Assembly: GCF_019800005.1 (NCBI RefSeq)
Contig: NZ_JABGCL010000033.1
Location: 1 to 47,891, forward strand
Direction of reading: 5' to 3'
From: Geminicoccus harenae
Lineage (GTDB): Bacteria; Pseudomonadota; Alphaproteobacteria; Geminicoccales; Geminicoccaceae
Length of the DNA stretch: 47,891 bases
This document shows positions 1 through 9,926 of this stretch, in pieces. Each line of letters begins with the position of its first letter. The stretch's first letter is position 1. The position numbers and the translations under genes are program-made. The notes under the pieces are model-generated. The model had not been told where the DNA came from. It saw only the letters and a program-made list of their open reading frames with translations, and ran no database searches.

Positions 1-49
1 GCCTGGACATGCCCGGTGCGCAGCAGGCGATAGAGGTCTTCCAGGTTCA
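1..49 (-). CDS. N-terminus of a probable PAS-type sensor kinase (partial)
   Basis: Only the first 16 codons are in the window. The ATG at 49-47 is preceded by a purine-rich AGGTGG. The visible peptide begins MNLEDLYRLLRTGHVQ, which resembles the start of alphaproteobacterial PAS-domain sensor histidine kinases whose PAS domain follows at once. No catalytic domain can be seen, so the function rests on this short N-terminal resemblance alone. The gene reads away from the decayed exporter operon on its right, in the same direction, with a gap of about 170 bp in which I see no gene. Confidence 0.4.
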
Positions 50-223
50 TGCCTGCCACCTTTCCTGATCGAGAGCCGGCTCCGAGGCGCCAGAGGCAGG
101 CTAGCTACTTTCCGTCCCGGTCGCACGCGCCCGTTTCCAACGGTGCCGGTGGTCGATGGCGGCCATCCCGGCCGGCGACACGGCGCCGCCGGTGGCAGCC
201 GGGCCTCGAACAGTGGGGCGGCG

Positions 224-1344
224 TCAGCCGGCACCGTTCAGGGTGGTACGGAAGCGGCGGAGTGCCAGGGCGAACAGGACCGAGCCGATCAGGATCAGCG
301 CCAGGAATTGCGGCCAGACCACCGCCAGCCCGGCGCCACGGTACAGGATCGCCTGGGCGAACATGACGAAATGGGTCGTGGGTGCGGCCAGCATCACGTA
401 CTGGACGAGCTCGGGCATGCTTTCCCGGGGCGTGGAGCCGCCGGAGAGCATCTGCAGCGGCAGCATCACCAGGATCAGCAGGAGGCCGAACTGCGGCATC
501 GAGCGCGCGATCGTGCCCAGATAGATGCCGAGCGAGGTCGTCGCCAGCAGGTGCAGCGTGGCCCCGGCCAGGAACAGGGTGATCGAGCCTTCGATCTGCA
601 CGGCCAGCAGGCCCTGCACGATGAAGAGGAGGGCGAAGGCGCAGGCTCCCAGCACGACCAGCGCCATCGACCAGATCTTGCTCGTCATGATCTCGAAGGG
701 TGTGACCGGCATCACCAGGAGATGCTCGATCGTGCCGTGCTCGCGCTCGCGGATCAGGGCAGCGCCGGTGAGCACGATCGAGAGCATGGTGACGTTGTTG
801 ATCACCTGAATCACCCCGCCGAACGAGGACTTGTCCAAAGTGGGGTTGAATCTGGCCCGCAGCGCTAGCTCGACCGGCGGCGTCGAGCTGGCGCGATAGC
901 GCTGGAGGAACGTCGTCACTTCGTCCAGCACGATCGTATGGATATAGCCGCTGCCGGTGAAGGCCTGCCTCATGCGGGTGGCGTCCACATTGAGCTGGAG
1001 GGTCGGCCGGCGCCCGTCCAGGAGATCGCGCTGGAAGTCCGGCGGGATGTCCAGGGCGAACGTGTCCAGGCCCGCATCCATCCGCGCGTCCATCTCTGCG
1101 GTGGTGATCAGTTCCGGCTGGAGGAAGTAGGGCGGGTAGAAGGCGCTCGTGATGCGGGCGGACAAAGGCGAGCGGTCCTCGTCGACAATGGCGATCGCCG
1201 CCTTGTTGAGCGTCTCCGGCACCGCCGAACCCCCGAATAGATCACATAGCTGAACGCATAGACGATCAGCAGCAGCATCATCGGGTCGCGGGCGAGGCTC
1301 CAAAGCTCCTTGATGCCCAGATGCAGGATGTTGGCCAGGCGCAT
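224..1344 (-). pseudogene. ABC-2 type exporter permease, YhhJ-like, frameshifted
   Basis: This is the second permease of an RbbA/YhhJ-type exporter. The first 38 or so codons read MRLANILHLGIKELWSLARD and a first membrane segment in one frame. Homology then continues as AVPETLNKAAIAIVDEDRSP in another frame down to the stop at 224. The switch falls in a run of five C (1230-1234 on the plus strand), and one extra base there would restore a continuous protein with a large periplasmic loop followed by about five C-terminal membrane helices. The gene begins 3 bp after the rbbA-like stop. A single homopolymer indel could be a sequencing error, but both upstream genes of the operon are also broken, so decay is more likely. 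Confidence 0.8.
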
Positions 1345-1347
1345 GAC

Positions 1348-3930
1348 TCAGCCATCCTGCTTCTTCAGGAGCAGCACGCACAAACCCGTCAGGACCGGCA
1401 CGGCGATCAGCAGCGGGATGAACGCCCCCGACAGGTCGCCGAACTGAAGGGCCTTGGAGAAGACCCCGCGCGAGATGGTCAGGAAGTGGGTGGTGGGGAA
1501 GACCTGGCCCACCACCGCGCCGGCACCCTCCAGCGAGGAGACCGGGTCGAGCAGGCCGGAGAACTGGAGTGCCGGCATCATCGTCACGATGGCCGTGCCG
1601 AAGATCGCGGCGATCTGGCTGCGCATGAAGGACGAGATCAGCAGGCCCATGGCGGTCGCGGCGAAGCAGTAGAACAGCGCGCCCAGGGCCAGGGTCCAGA
1701 AGCTGCCGGTCAGGGGAACGCCGAACAGGGTGACGGCGATCAGCGTCAGCAGCAGGAAGTTGAGCATGGCGAGCACCACGTAGGGCAGCTGCTTGCCCAG
1801 GAGGAACTCCAGCTTTGTGGTCGGCGTGGCATAGAGGTTGACGATTGAGCCCAGCTCCTTCTCGCGCACCACGCTGAGAGCTGTCAGCATCGCCGGCAGC
1901 AGCAGGAGCAGGATCGGGATCACCGCCGGCACCATCGCCACCAGGCTCTCGAGGTCGGGATTGTAGCGGAACCGGGTCTCGATATTGACCGGGGCTCGTG
2001 CTTTGGTCCGGCCGGACAGCCACAAGGCATGCATCCCCTGCACATAGCCCCGCACCGTCTCGGCGCGCGCCGGCATGGCGCCATCGATCCAGGCACCGAT
2101 CTGGACCGGGCGGCCACGGGCGATGTCGCGGGCGAAGCCCGGCGGGATCTCGATGGCCAGGCTGATCTCACCGGCGCGCATGCGCCGGTCCAGGTCCGCG
2201 TAGTCGGTGATGGGCGGCTGCTCGATGAAATAGCGGGAGCCTGAGTGTTCCAGCGTATAGTCGCGGCTGGTCGTGGTCTGGTCGCGGTCCAGCACGGCGA
2301 AGGTCAGGTCCTCCACGTCCATGCTGATGCCATAGCCCATCACGAACATCAGGATGACGCTGTCCAGCACCGCCAGCGTCAGGCGGATAGGATCGCGGCG
2401 CAGCTCCAGCGCCTCGCGCCGGCTGTAGCTGAACATGCGCCGCGGGTCGAAGAAGCGCTGCCGGCGGGGCGCCTCTTCCTGGGGCGCCGGCAGCGCGGCA
2501 GCAGGGCCGAGCACGGCCTGCCCCGGGCTTTCCCCAGCGCGCTCCTGGACGGCATCTTCCAGCTAGCCGACGAACGCATCCTCGAGCGAGGCTGCCCCGC
2601 GCTGCTCGACCAGGGCCTGTGGCGTGTCGCTGACCAGCACCCGGCCGGCATGCATCAGGGAGATGCGGTCGCAGTGCTCGGCCTCGTTCATGAAATGGGT
2701 TGAGATGAAGATCGTGACCCGGTCGTGGCGCGCTAGGTCGATCATGATCCGCCAGAAGCCGGCCCGCGCCACCGGATCGACGCCGGAAGTGGGCTCGTCC
2801 AGGATCAGCATCGCCGGCTGGTGGATCATCGCCACGGCCAATGACAGGCGCTGGCGCTGGCCGAGCGGCAGGGCCGCCGGCAGCGTATCGATGACGTCCT
2901 CGAGGCCGAAGCGCGCGGCACTCTCGGCGATGCGCCCGGGGATCTCCGGCTCCGGCATCTGGAAGAGGCGGGCGTGCAGCTCCAGGTTCTGCCGCACCGT
3001 CAGCTCGCGATAGAGCGAGAAGGCCTGGCTCATGTAGCCGACCCGCCGGCGCGTCTCGAGGTCGTTCGCGTCGACCTCATGGCCGAACAGCCAGGCCTGC
3101 CCCTCGGTCGGCTGGAGGAGGCCGGTCAGCATCTTCATGGTGGTCGACTTGCCGCAGACGTTGGAGCCGGGAAAGCCGAAGATCTCGCCCCACTCGATGC
3201 GGAAGCTCACATCGTCGACCGCGGTGAAGTCGCCAAAGCGCATGGTCAGGCCCTGGGCCTCGATGGCGACCCCCGCCGCCTCGTCCATATAGGCCGTGGC
3301 CACCACCACGCTCATGCCCGGCCGCGCCTGCCGGATACGGTCGATCAGCTCCCAGAACTGGCGGCGGGACAGCGGATCGACGCCGGTGGTCGGCTCGTCC
3401 AGGATCAGCAGGTCCGGGTCATGGATCAGTGCGCAGCACAAGCCCAGCTTCTGCTTCATCCCGCTGGACAGTTTGCCGGCCGGCCGGTCCAGGAACGGCC
3501 CGAGCCCGGTGCTCTCGGTCAAATCGGCGATCCGGCGCTGCCGCTCGGCCCGGCCCGGCCCGAACAGCCGGCCGAAGAAATGGAGGTTCTCCGCCACGGA
3601 CAGCGTCGCGTAGAGATTCCTGCCCAGGCCCTGCGGCATGTAGGCGATGCGCGTGCAGACGGCCCGGCGGTGCTCGGGCTCGGCCATGTCGCCGCCCAGC
3701 GCTTCCACCTTGCCGGCCTGCACCGCACGCGCGCCGGCGACCAGCGAGAGCAGGCTGGACTTGCCGACGCCATCCGGGCCGATCAGGCCGACCATGCAGC
3801 CGGACGGGATGTCGAGGCTGACGGCGTCCAGGGCGATGGTCTTCCGGTAGCGCTGGCTGACGCCGGTCAGGCGCACGACCGGGGCCGCGTCGCGCCCGGC
3901 CATGGCGACCGGCCCGTCCGGAGGGCTCAT
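1348..3930 (-). pseudogene. RbbA-like tandem-ABC ATPase/permease fusion, interrupted
   Basis: Members of this family carry two ABC ATPase domains followed by an ABC-2 permease. All three parts are here in one frame, but a TAG at 2563-2565 separates the ATPase half, which ends DAFVG, from the permease half, which begins LEDAVQERAG. The first ATPase looks intact (GPDGVGKSS, LILDEPTTGVD). The second is damaged: its Walker A reads GSNVCGKST instead of GxxGxGKST, and the signature reads LPLGQ instead of LSGGQ. The linker between the ATPases is also about 60 residues short, since YMDEA runs straight into AGVAIEAQGL. The start ATG overlaps the upstream stop as ATGA. The permease half keeps about six membrane segments. 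This is a decayed gene with several independent lesions. Confidence 0.85.
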
Positions 3931-4768
3931 AGCGGCACGTTGACCTGCAGTCCGTCCGGCCACTCGGTCTCGGGGTCGAGCCTGATATATGCCATGCCCG
4001 GCAGGCCGGTCTTCACGTCCTGGATGTATTTCTGCAGGAGCTCCGGCGGGATCCGCGCTTTGACCCGGAACATCAGCTTCTGGCGCTCGTCGGCCGTTTC
4101 CACGGTCTTGGGCGTGGACTGGGCGACGTCGGCCACGAAGGTGGCGTTGGCCGGGGCGACATATTGGGGAGCCGCATCCAGCACCAGATGGACCTCGGTG
4201 CCGAGCGTGACGCGGCCGGCCGCCTCGGTGGGCAGGAAGAAGGTCATGTAGACGTCGCCGAGGTCGACCAGGTTGAGCACGGTGCCGCCGGCCGGCAGCA
4301 CCTCGCCCGGCTGCGCCACCCGATACTGCACGCGGCCGTCGCGCGGCGACTTCAGCTCGCTGTCGTCGATGTCCGCCTGGATCCGCTCGATCGTCGCCCT
4401 CACCGCATCGACCGCCGCCTCGGCGTCCACGATCCCGGCCTAGGCCACCTTGATGGCGACCTCCGCCGCCGCGACCTGGGCTTGCGCCGCGCTGGCACCC
4501 GCCCGTGCGGCCTCAAAGCTGGCCCGGTCATCGTCCAGCACCTGGATGGCGGCGGTGCCGCGCCTGGCCCCTTCCGTTTCCGCCTCGCGCTGCGCCACGG
4601 TGGCCACCGCCGCCTCATGCTCGGCCTTGCGCTGCGCCACCAGAGCCTGCGCCGTGCCGACGCCGATGACCGCCTGCTGGAGCTGGGCCTCGGCCTCGCG
4701 AAGCTGAGCACGCAGCACCGCCGTATCCATGCGGGCAGCACCTGACCGGCCGTGACGAAATCGCCCTG
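3927..4768 (-). pseudogene. HlyD-family membrane-fusion protein, truncated and broken
   Basis: This is the periplasmic adaptor expected upstream of an RbbA/YhhJ exporter. Recognisable parts run in order. QGDFVTAGQVL (lipoyl hairpin start) is in one frame. A one-base shift near 4740 follows. Then comes the coiled coil MDTAVLRAQLREAEAQLQQA in another frame. A TAG at 4440-4442 interrupts AEVAIKVA / AGIVDAEAAVDA. The C-terminal half is intact to QVNVPL. The N-terminal signal anchor is not recognisable upstream of 4768. Coupling to the next gene through ATGA is preserved. With two lesions and a lost N-terminus, the product cannot work as an adaptor. Confidence 0.8.
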
Positions 4769-5163
4769 ACATCGTCATCTTCCCAGCAGGTGCGATGGGA
4801 TGCCCCCCTGGGCATGAGCCGGCCGGTCGTGATCCCGATCCTGTTCGTGGCGCTGGCCGGCTTGCTCCATGGCGAGCACTGCCCCCGGCGGGTCTGCCGG
4901 ATCTCGATGCGGGGCCGGTACCGCATCCCCCGCCTTGGGTCGATGACGCCCTGGTTCTGCCGTGCGGCCGCATGAGTGCGACGCGGAGGAGTTGCCCCGC
5001 GGCCGACCCCGGGCGGGCGGACGGATACCCTGCCCAATTCCGGAACGGATGATCGACGGGGGCAATACCGGCCGGTAGACCCGGATCGAGTGCAGGGCGG
5101 TTCTCGGGCCGCCGGGCCAGGGGAAGATCGCCCTTCCCGCCTGCCATCCATCGGAGACAGCCA
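4769..5163. other. Intergenic region with possible remnant
   Basis: This gap separates the decayed exporter operon (minus) from the HAD-GH65 gene (plus). I see no conserved gene. A short plus-strand frame at 4814-4975 starts MSRPVVIPILFVALAGLL, which looks like a signal peptide, but the rest resembles nothing I know. The missing 5' end of the HlyD-like gene should lie here and is not recognisable, so part of the sequence may be its degraded remains. The promoter of the HAD-GH65 gene presumably lies in the last 100 bp. Confidence 0.4.
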
Positions 5164-8100
5164 ATGTCCAGCGGCCCGGCCGGTCCCGCCGAGATAGAGG
5201 TCACGCCCGGACGCTTCGATGCCGTCGCGTTCGATCTGGACGGCGTGCTCACCAAGACGGCCCTGGTGCACGAGGCTGCCTGGAAGCAGGTGTTCGACGG
5301 CTTTCTCGAGCGACGCGCAGCCCGCGACGGGCGGGCCTTCGTTCCCTTCGACGGGGACGACTATCGCCGCCATGTCGACGGCCGGCCGCGTGACGACGGG
5401 ATCAGGGCGTTCCTGGAGTCCCGGGGCCATCTCCTCGCCGAGGGCAGCGCCGATGACGGCCCGGACCAGGACACGGTCCAGGGACTGGGCCGCCGGAAGA
5501 ACGCCTTGTTCACCGAGCTCCTGGAGCGGGACGGCGTCGAGGCCTATCCGCACGCGGCAGAACTCCTCCACCGGCTGCGCGCGGCCGGCATCCGCACCGC
5601 CGTCGTGTCCGCCAGCAAGAACTGCGCGGCCGTCCTGCAGGCTGCAGGCATCGCCGAGCTCTTCGATGTCCGGGTCGACGGGCTCACCCGGGAAGCGATG
5701 CACCTGCGCGGCAAGCCCGCGCCGGACACGTTCCTCGAAGCCGCCCGGCAGCTCGGCTGCGACCCTGCCCGGGTCATGGTCCTGGAGGACGCGCTCGCCG
5801 GCGTGGCGGCCGGGCGGGCCGGCGGGTTCGGCCTGGTCGTCGGCGTGAACCGGGACGGGGATTCGCAGGCACTGGCGGCGCACGGGGCCGATGTGGTGAT
5901 CTCGGACCTCGGGCAGATCCGGGTGCCGGGCGCGGACGGTGCGCACGGACGATCGCAGGCACCGGCCCTGCCTCGGCTCCCGGCCATCGCGTCGGGAACG
6001 CCCCTGCCCTGCGACGGCCTGCTGGACGAGATCGAGGCCGGCCCCTGGGTCCTTTCCTATGAGAGCTTCGACCCGGCCCTCGAGGGGCAGCGGGAAGCGC
6101 TCTTCGCCCTGGGCAACGGCTATGTCGGGACCCGGGGTGCCGCGGTGGAATCGGTCGCCGACAGCGTGCATTATCCCGGCACCTATCTGGCCGGCGGCTA
6201 TAACCGGCAGGTCTCCCGGATCTCCGGCCGCCCGGTCGAGCACGAGGATCTGGTCAACTGGCCGAACTGGCTGCCGATCACCGTCCGCCCCAACGGGGCA
6301 TCCGGCTGGCTCGACACCAAGGGCGGTGCCGAGATCGTCCAGTACCGGCAGGACCTGGACTTGCGGCGCGGCCTCTACCGCCGGATCGTGCGCTTCCGCG
6401 ACCGCCATGGCCGGGTGACCCGGCTGGAGGAACGCCGCTTCGTCCATATGCGCGAGAAGCACCTGGCCGGCATCCAGCTCCGCGTCACCGCCGAGAACTG
6501 GTCGGGCCTGGTGACGGTATGCTCCGCGCTGGATGGCCGCGTCACCAATGCGGGCGTGCTGCGCTACCGGCCCTATGACGGCCGGCATGTCGAGGTCCTG
6601 GACACCGCTACTCCCGCCGCGGACGTGATCGCCCTGGACGCGCAGACCAGGCAGTCGCGGATCCGCATGGTGCAGGCCGCCCGCACCCGGCTCTACCGGA
6701 ACGGCCAAGCCTTCGAGCCCGAGCGGCGGGTGATCCGGAAGCCGGGCTGGATCGGCCAGGAGCTGACCTTCCATCTCGACCAGGCGCACAGCGTGGAGGT
6801 GGAGAAGATCGTCGCGATCTACACCTCGCGCGACCGCGCCATCACCGAGCCCCGGACGGACGCGGTGACCGCCGTCACGCGCGCCGACCGCTTCGCCGTC
6901 CTGCTCCGCCAGCACGCCTTCGCCTGGGTGCAGATCTGGCGGTTCTGCGACCTGGACTTCCTCCAGGTGGAGGGCGAACCGGACGACAGCACGCACCGGA
7001 TCGTCCGGTTGCATCTGTTCCACATCCTGCAGACCGCCTCGCCGCATGCCTTCGAGCTCGACGTGGGCGTCCCGGCGCGCGGATGGACCGGGGAAGGCTA
7101 TCGCGGCCACATCTTCTGGGACGAGCTCTTCATCTTCCCCTACCTCATCCTGCGCCTGCCGAGGCTGACGCGGTCGCTGCTGATGTATCGCTGGCGCCGC
7201 CTGCCGGAAGCGCGCTGGGCCGCACGGGAGGCCGGCTATCGCGGCGCCATGTTCCCCTGGCAGAGCGGCAGCAACGGCCGGGAAGAGACCGACACGATGT
7301 ACTTCAACCCCCGCTCCGGCGGCTGGATCCGCGACAACTCGCATCTGCAGCGGCACGTCAATGCAGCCATCGTCTATAATATCTGGCACTATTACCAAGC
7401 GACCGCCGACCTCGAGTTCCTCTACATCTCCGGTGCCGAGCTGATGCTCGAGATCGCGCGGTTCTGGAGCAGCATCGCCGAGTGGAACCCGGAACGCGGC
7501 CGCTACGAGATCCGCGGCGTGGTGGGGCCGGACGAGTTCCACGACGCCTATCCCGACAGGGATGCGCCCGGCCTGGACAACAACGCCTATACCAACGTCA
7601 TGGCCGCCTGGTGCCTGGAATGCGCCCTGCGCCTGTTCGACATCCTCCCCGACGAGCGCTGCCGCGTGCTCTGCGACACCCTCCGCCTGGACGGGGCGGA
7701 GCTGGCCCGCTGGGACGAGATCAGCCGCAAGATGTTCGTGCCCTTCCACGATGACGGCATCATCAGCCAGTTCGAAGCCTATGAGCAGCTCGAGGAGTTC
7801 GACTGGGAGGGCTACCGCCAGCGCTACGGCAACATCATGCGCCTCGACCTCGTCCTGGAGGCCGAGAACGACACGCCGAACCGGTACAAGCTGTCGAAGC
7901 AGGCCGACGTGCTGATGCTGTTCTACCTGTTTTCCCACGACTCGCTGGCCGCGACCTTCGCCAGGCTCGGTTATGCGTTCAACGGTTCGATCATCCGGAG
8001 GAACATCGACTACTACCTCCAGCGGACCTCGCATGGATCGACCCTCAGCAGCGTCGTCCATGCCTGGGTGCTGGCCCGCTCGTCGCGGCGCGATTCCTGG

Positions 8101-8496
8101 GCGCTGTTCCGCGAGGCGCTGCGCAGCGACATCGAGGACGTCCAGGGCGGCACCACGGCCGAGGGCGTCCATCTCGGCGCCATGGCCGGCACGGTCGACC
8201 TCCTGCAGCGCTGCTATTCGGGCCTGGACCTGCGCGGCGACGAGCTCTGGTTCGAGCCCAGGCTTCCCGACGAACTGGACCGGCTCCGCTTCCAGCTCCG
8301 CTATCGCGGCCACTCGCTGCGGGTCGACATCACCGAGGACTGCCTGGAGATCGTGAGCGACCCGGTGGCGAGCCCGCCGATCACGATCAGGGTGGGGCGC
8401 GAGACCCGCTCGCTGGCACCCGGAAGCACGGTGCGATTCGATACGGCGCCAACAGCCGGCAAGCCAAACGCGCCGGCGACCGCGGCCTTGCGCTAG
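5164..8496 (+). CDS. HAD beta-phosphoglucomutase / GH65 glycoside phosphorylase fusion
   Basis: This 1110-residue two-domain enzyme has an N-terminal HAD domain (about 18-255) with the nucleophile motif FDLDGVL (D24, D26), TAVVSASK and a VLEDALAGVAAG metal-binding motif, as in beta-phosphoglucomutase. A linker leads to a full GH65 domain (about 280-1090), the family of maltose, trehalose and kojibiose phosphorylases. The likely general acid is E791 in GPDEFHD, with PWQSGSNG and RTSHGST as further family motifs. A GH65 phosphorylase would split an alpha-linked disaccharide with phosphate to give beta-glucose-1-phosphate, and the HAD domain would turn that into glucose-6-phosphate, channelling the product. 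Which disaccharide is used cannot be told. No signal peptide is visible, so it is probably cytoplasmic. GGAG lies 7-8 nt before the ATG. Confidence 0.9.
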   Translation: MSSGPAGPAEIEVTPGRFDAVAFDLDGVLTKTALVHEAAWKQVFDGFLERRAARDGRAFVPFDGDDYRRHVDGRPRDDGIRAFLESRGHLLAEGSADDGPDQDTVQGLGRRKNALFTELLERDGVEAYPHAAELLHRLRAAGIRTAVVSASKNCAAVLQAAGIAELFDVRVDGLTREAMHLRGKPAPDTFLEAARQLGCDPARVMVLEDALAGVAAGRAGGFGLVVGVNRDGDSQALAAHGADVVISDLGQIRVPGADGAHGRSQAPALPRLPAIASGTPLPCDGLLDEIEAGPWVLSYESFDPALEGQREALFALGNGYVGTRGAAVESVADSVHYPGTYLAGGYNRQVSRISGRPVEHEDLVNWPNWLPITVRPNGASGWLDTKGGAEIVQYRQDLDLRRGLYRRIVRFRDRHGRVTRLEERRFVHMREKHLAGIQLRVTAENWSGLVTVCSALDGRVTNAGVLRYRPYDGRHVEVLDTATPAADVIALDAQTRQSRIRMVQAARTRLYRNGQAFEPERRVIRKPGWIGQELTFHLDQAHSVEVEKIVAIYTSRDRAITEPRTDAVTAVTRADRFAVLLRQHAFAWVQIWRFCDLDFLQVEGEPDDSTHRIVRLHLFHILQTASPHAFELDVGVPARGWTGEGYRGHIFWDELFIFPYLILRLPRLTRSLLMYRWRRLPEARWAAREAGYRGAMFPWQSGSNGREETDTMYFNPRSGGWIRDNSHLQRHVNAAIVYNIWHYYQATADLEFLYISGAELMLEIARFWSSIAEWNPERGRYEIRGVVGPDEFHDAYPDRDAPGLDNNAYTNVMAAWCLECALRLFDILPDERCRVLCDTLRLDGAELARWDEISRKMFVPFHDDGIISQFEAYEQLEEFDWEGYRQRYGNIMRLDLVLEAENDTPNRYKLSKQADVLMLFYLFSHDSLAATFARLGYAFNGSIIRRNIDYYLQRTSHGSTLSSVVHAWVLARSSRRDSWALFREALRSDIEDVQGGTTAEGVHLGAMAGTVDLLQRCYSGLDLRGDELWFEPRLPDELDRLRFQLRYRGHSLRVDITEDCLEIVSDPVASPPITIRVGRETRSLAPGSTVRFDTAPTAGKPNAPATAALR

Positions 8497-8683
8497 AATG
8501 TCGCTCCTGCGCCTGGGGGTCCGTCGACCTCGGGCCCACGAACTGGCGCCTGTCCGGCCCGGCATTCACGTCACGGCTGGAAAGACACGGTTTTTTCGTG
8601 CACTTGCCGGCTGGAACCATGTCCAGGGAACCTTCGCACCGCCCGCACGTTGCAGCTCTGGCTAGCGGGAGTCCGGGTGGATC

Positions 8684-9076
8684 ATGGGTATCGAACGACG
8701 CAGCGCCCCCTTGCGGGGTTGGCGCATCCTGGTCGCGGAAGACGACTATTTCGTGGCGGACGAACTCGTCCAGGTGCTGGAGCGCGCCGGCGCCCAGATC
8801 GTCGGCCCGGCCGCCGATCTGCGCCAGGCGAACCAGATCGCCCGCTCCGGCGCGATCGATGCCGCGATCCTGGACGTGAACCTGATGGGGCAGCTCAGCT
8901 TCCCGGTGGCGGACACGCTTACCGAGCATGGCGTGCCCTTCATGTTCGCGACTGGGTACGACCCGGCCATCGTCCCCTATGCCTATCGGGACGTGCCCTG
9001 CTTCACCAAGCCGCTGGCAGCCCGCGCCATCGTCGCGGCGATGGCGGCAGCCCGGCCGGTTCAGGCAGCGTACTAG
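8684..9076 (+). CDS. Single-domain response regulator
   Basis: The 130 residues form one receiver domain and nothing else. The acidic pair is seen in ILVAEDDYF, the phospho-acceptor Asp in AILDVNL and the conserved Lys in CFTKPL. There is no DNA-binding or enzymatic output domain, so it probably acts by protein contact or as a phosphate sink, like the short regulators that pair with HWE-type kinases in alphaproteobacteria. No kinase is adjacent; the only candidate here is the partial gene at the left edge. The 187-bp gap upstream holds no gene I recognise. Confidence 0.8.
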   Translation: MGIERRSAPLRGWRILVAEDDYFVADELVQVLERAGAQIVGPAADLRQANQIARSGAIDAAILDVNLMGQLSFPVADTLTEHGVPFMFATGYDPAIVPYAYRDVPCFTKPLAARAIVAAMAAARPVQAAY

Positions 9077-9162
9077 GGAAACAGGCGTCCTGCCTGCCGG
9101 CGTGTGCAGGGATGGCAGGCCGCCGGCGATGGATCGCCAGCGACCTCCATCCTCAGCAGCGG

Positions 9163-9684
9163 TCAGTGGCTGGCGTCCGCGCCGGCGACGCTGAGCTGCA
9201 GGTAGCGGTCGGTGACGGCGGGCAGGTTCTGGTCCACCCAGGCCGCCATGGCCTGCTCCTCCTTCAGGGACGCCTCCAGCAGCGGGATGGCGTTCTGGAA
9301 GCCGCCGCGCTGGGCGATCTCGATCAGCGACTTGTAGGCGGCGATCTCGTAGTTCTCGAAGGCGAAGTTCGCGAACGAGTTCTTCAGGATCTCGTCGCCG
9401 GCCACCGTATGGCCCAGTGCGGCCATGTTGCCCATGAACGAGGCGCCCAGGTCCTTCATGGCCGAATGGGACTCGTTCAGGGATTGGAGGATCTGCTCCA
9501 GCCGGCCGATCTGGCCATTGGTTTCCTCGACATGGGTGCGCAGCCGCTGCGCCACCTCCGGATATTTCTCGAGCCGGTCCAGCTGCCGGTTCATGATCGA
9601 CAGGGCCTGGTTCTCCAGCGCATGGGCATTGCGCAGGCCGTCGACGAAGATCGAGCGGACGGCCTCCGGGCTCAGAACCACCAT
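9163..9684 (-). CDS. YciE/YciF-family ferritin-like protein (DUF892)
   Basis: A helical-bundle protein of 173 residues. The pattern FVDGLRNAHALENQAL, HVEETNGQIGRLEQIL, FENYEIAAYKSL and EASLKEEQAMAAWV supplies the Glu and His residues expected of the di-metal site in this ferritin-like family, which is linked to stress responses. An in-frame ATG lies five codons upstream at 9699, but AAGGAG sits 6 nt before the ATG at 9684, so the shorter form is preferred. It is convergent with the response regulator gene to its left. Physiological role is unknown. Confidence 0.8.
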   Translation of the reverse strand: MVVLSPEAVRSIFVDGLRNAHALENQALSIMNRQLDRLEKYPEVAQRLRTHVEETNGQIGRLEQILQSLNESHSAMKDLGASFMGNMAALGHTVAGDEILKNSFANFAFENYEIAAYKSLIEIAQRGGFQNAIPLLEASLKEEQAMAAWVDQNLPAVTDRYLQLSVAGADASH

Positions 9685-9926
9685 GATTGTCTCCTTCATG
9701 CTCGCAGAGCTTCGACTGCCCGAGAAATAGCCTGGAGCCCCGTGAGGTTCCTGGCGCAGTGGCGCCGATAATTTCAGCTCGACTTATGTAGTTCAGCCCA
9801 CATCAACCACATCCTGATGAGCTTCCACGGCTCGATCATGAGGCGTGCAAGCACTCAACAGGGCTGCCCTGCCGCGCTCGCGGTCGCGATGGGGAGGATG
9901 GCAGGTACCGGGAACACTTGGCCGGC

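Noticed and set aside
4615..8565. A 1316-codon open frame on the minus strand across the HAD-GH65 gene
   Set aside because: It is antisense to a gene with full catalytic motifs, and its translation is Arg/Pro/Gly/His-rich without any domain. Only its last part overlaps the HlyD-like remnant in frame.
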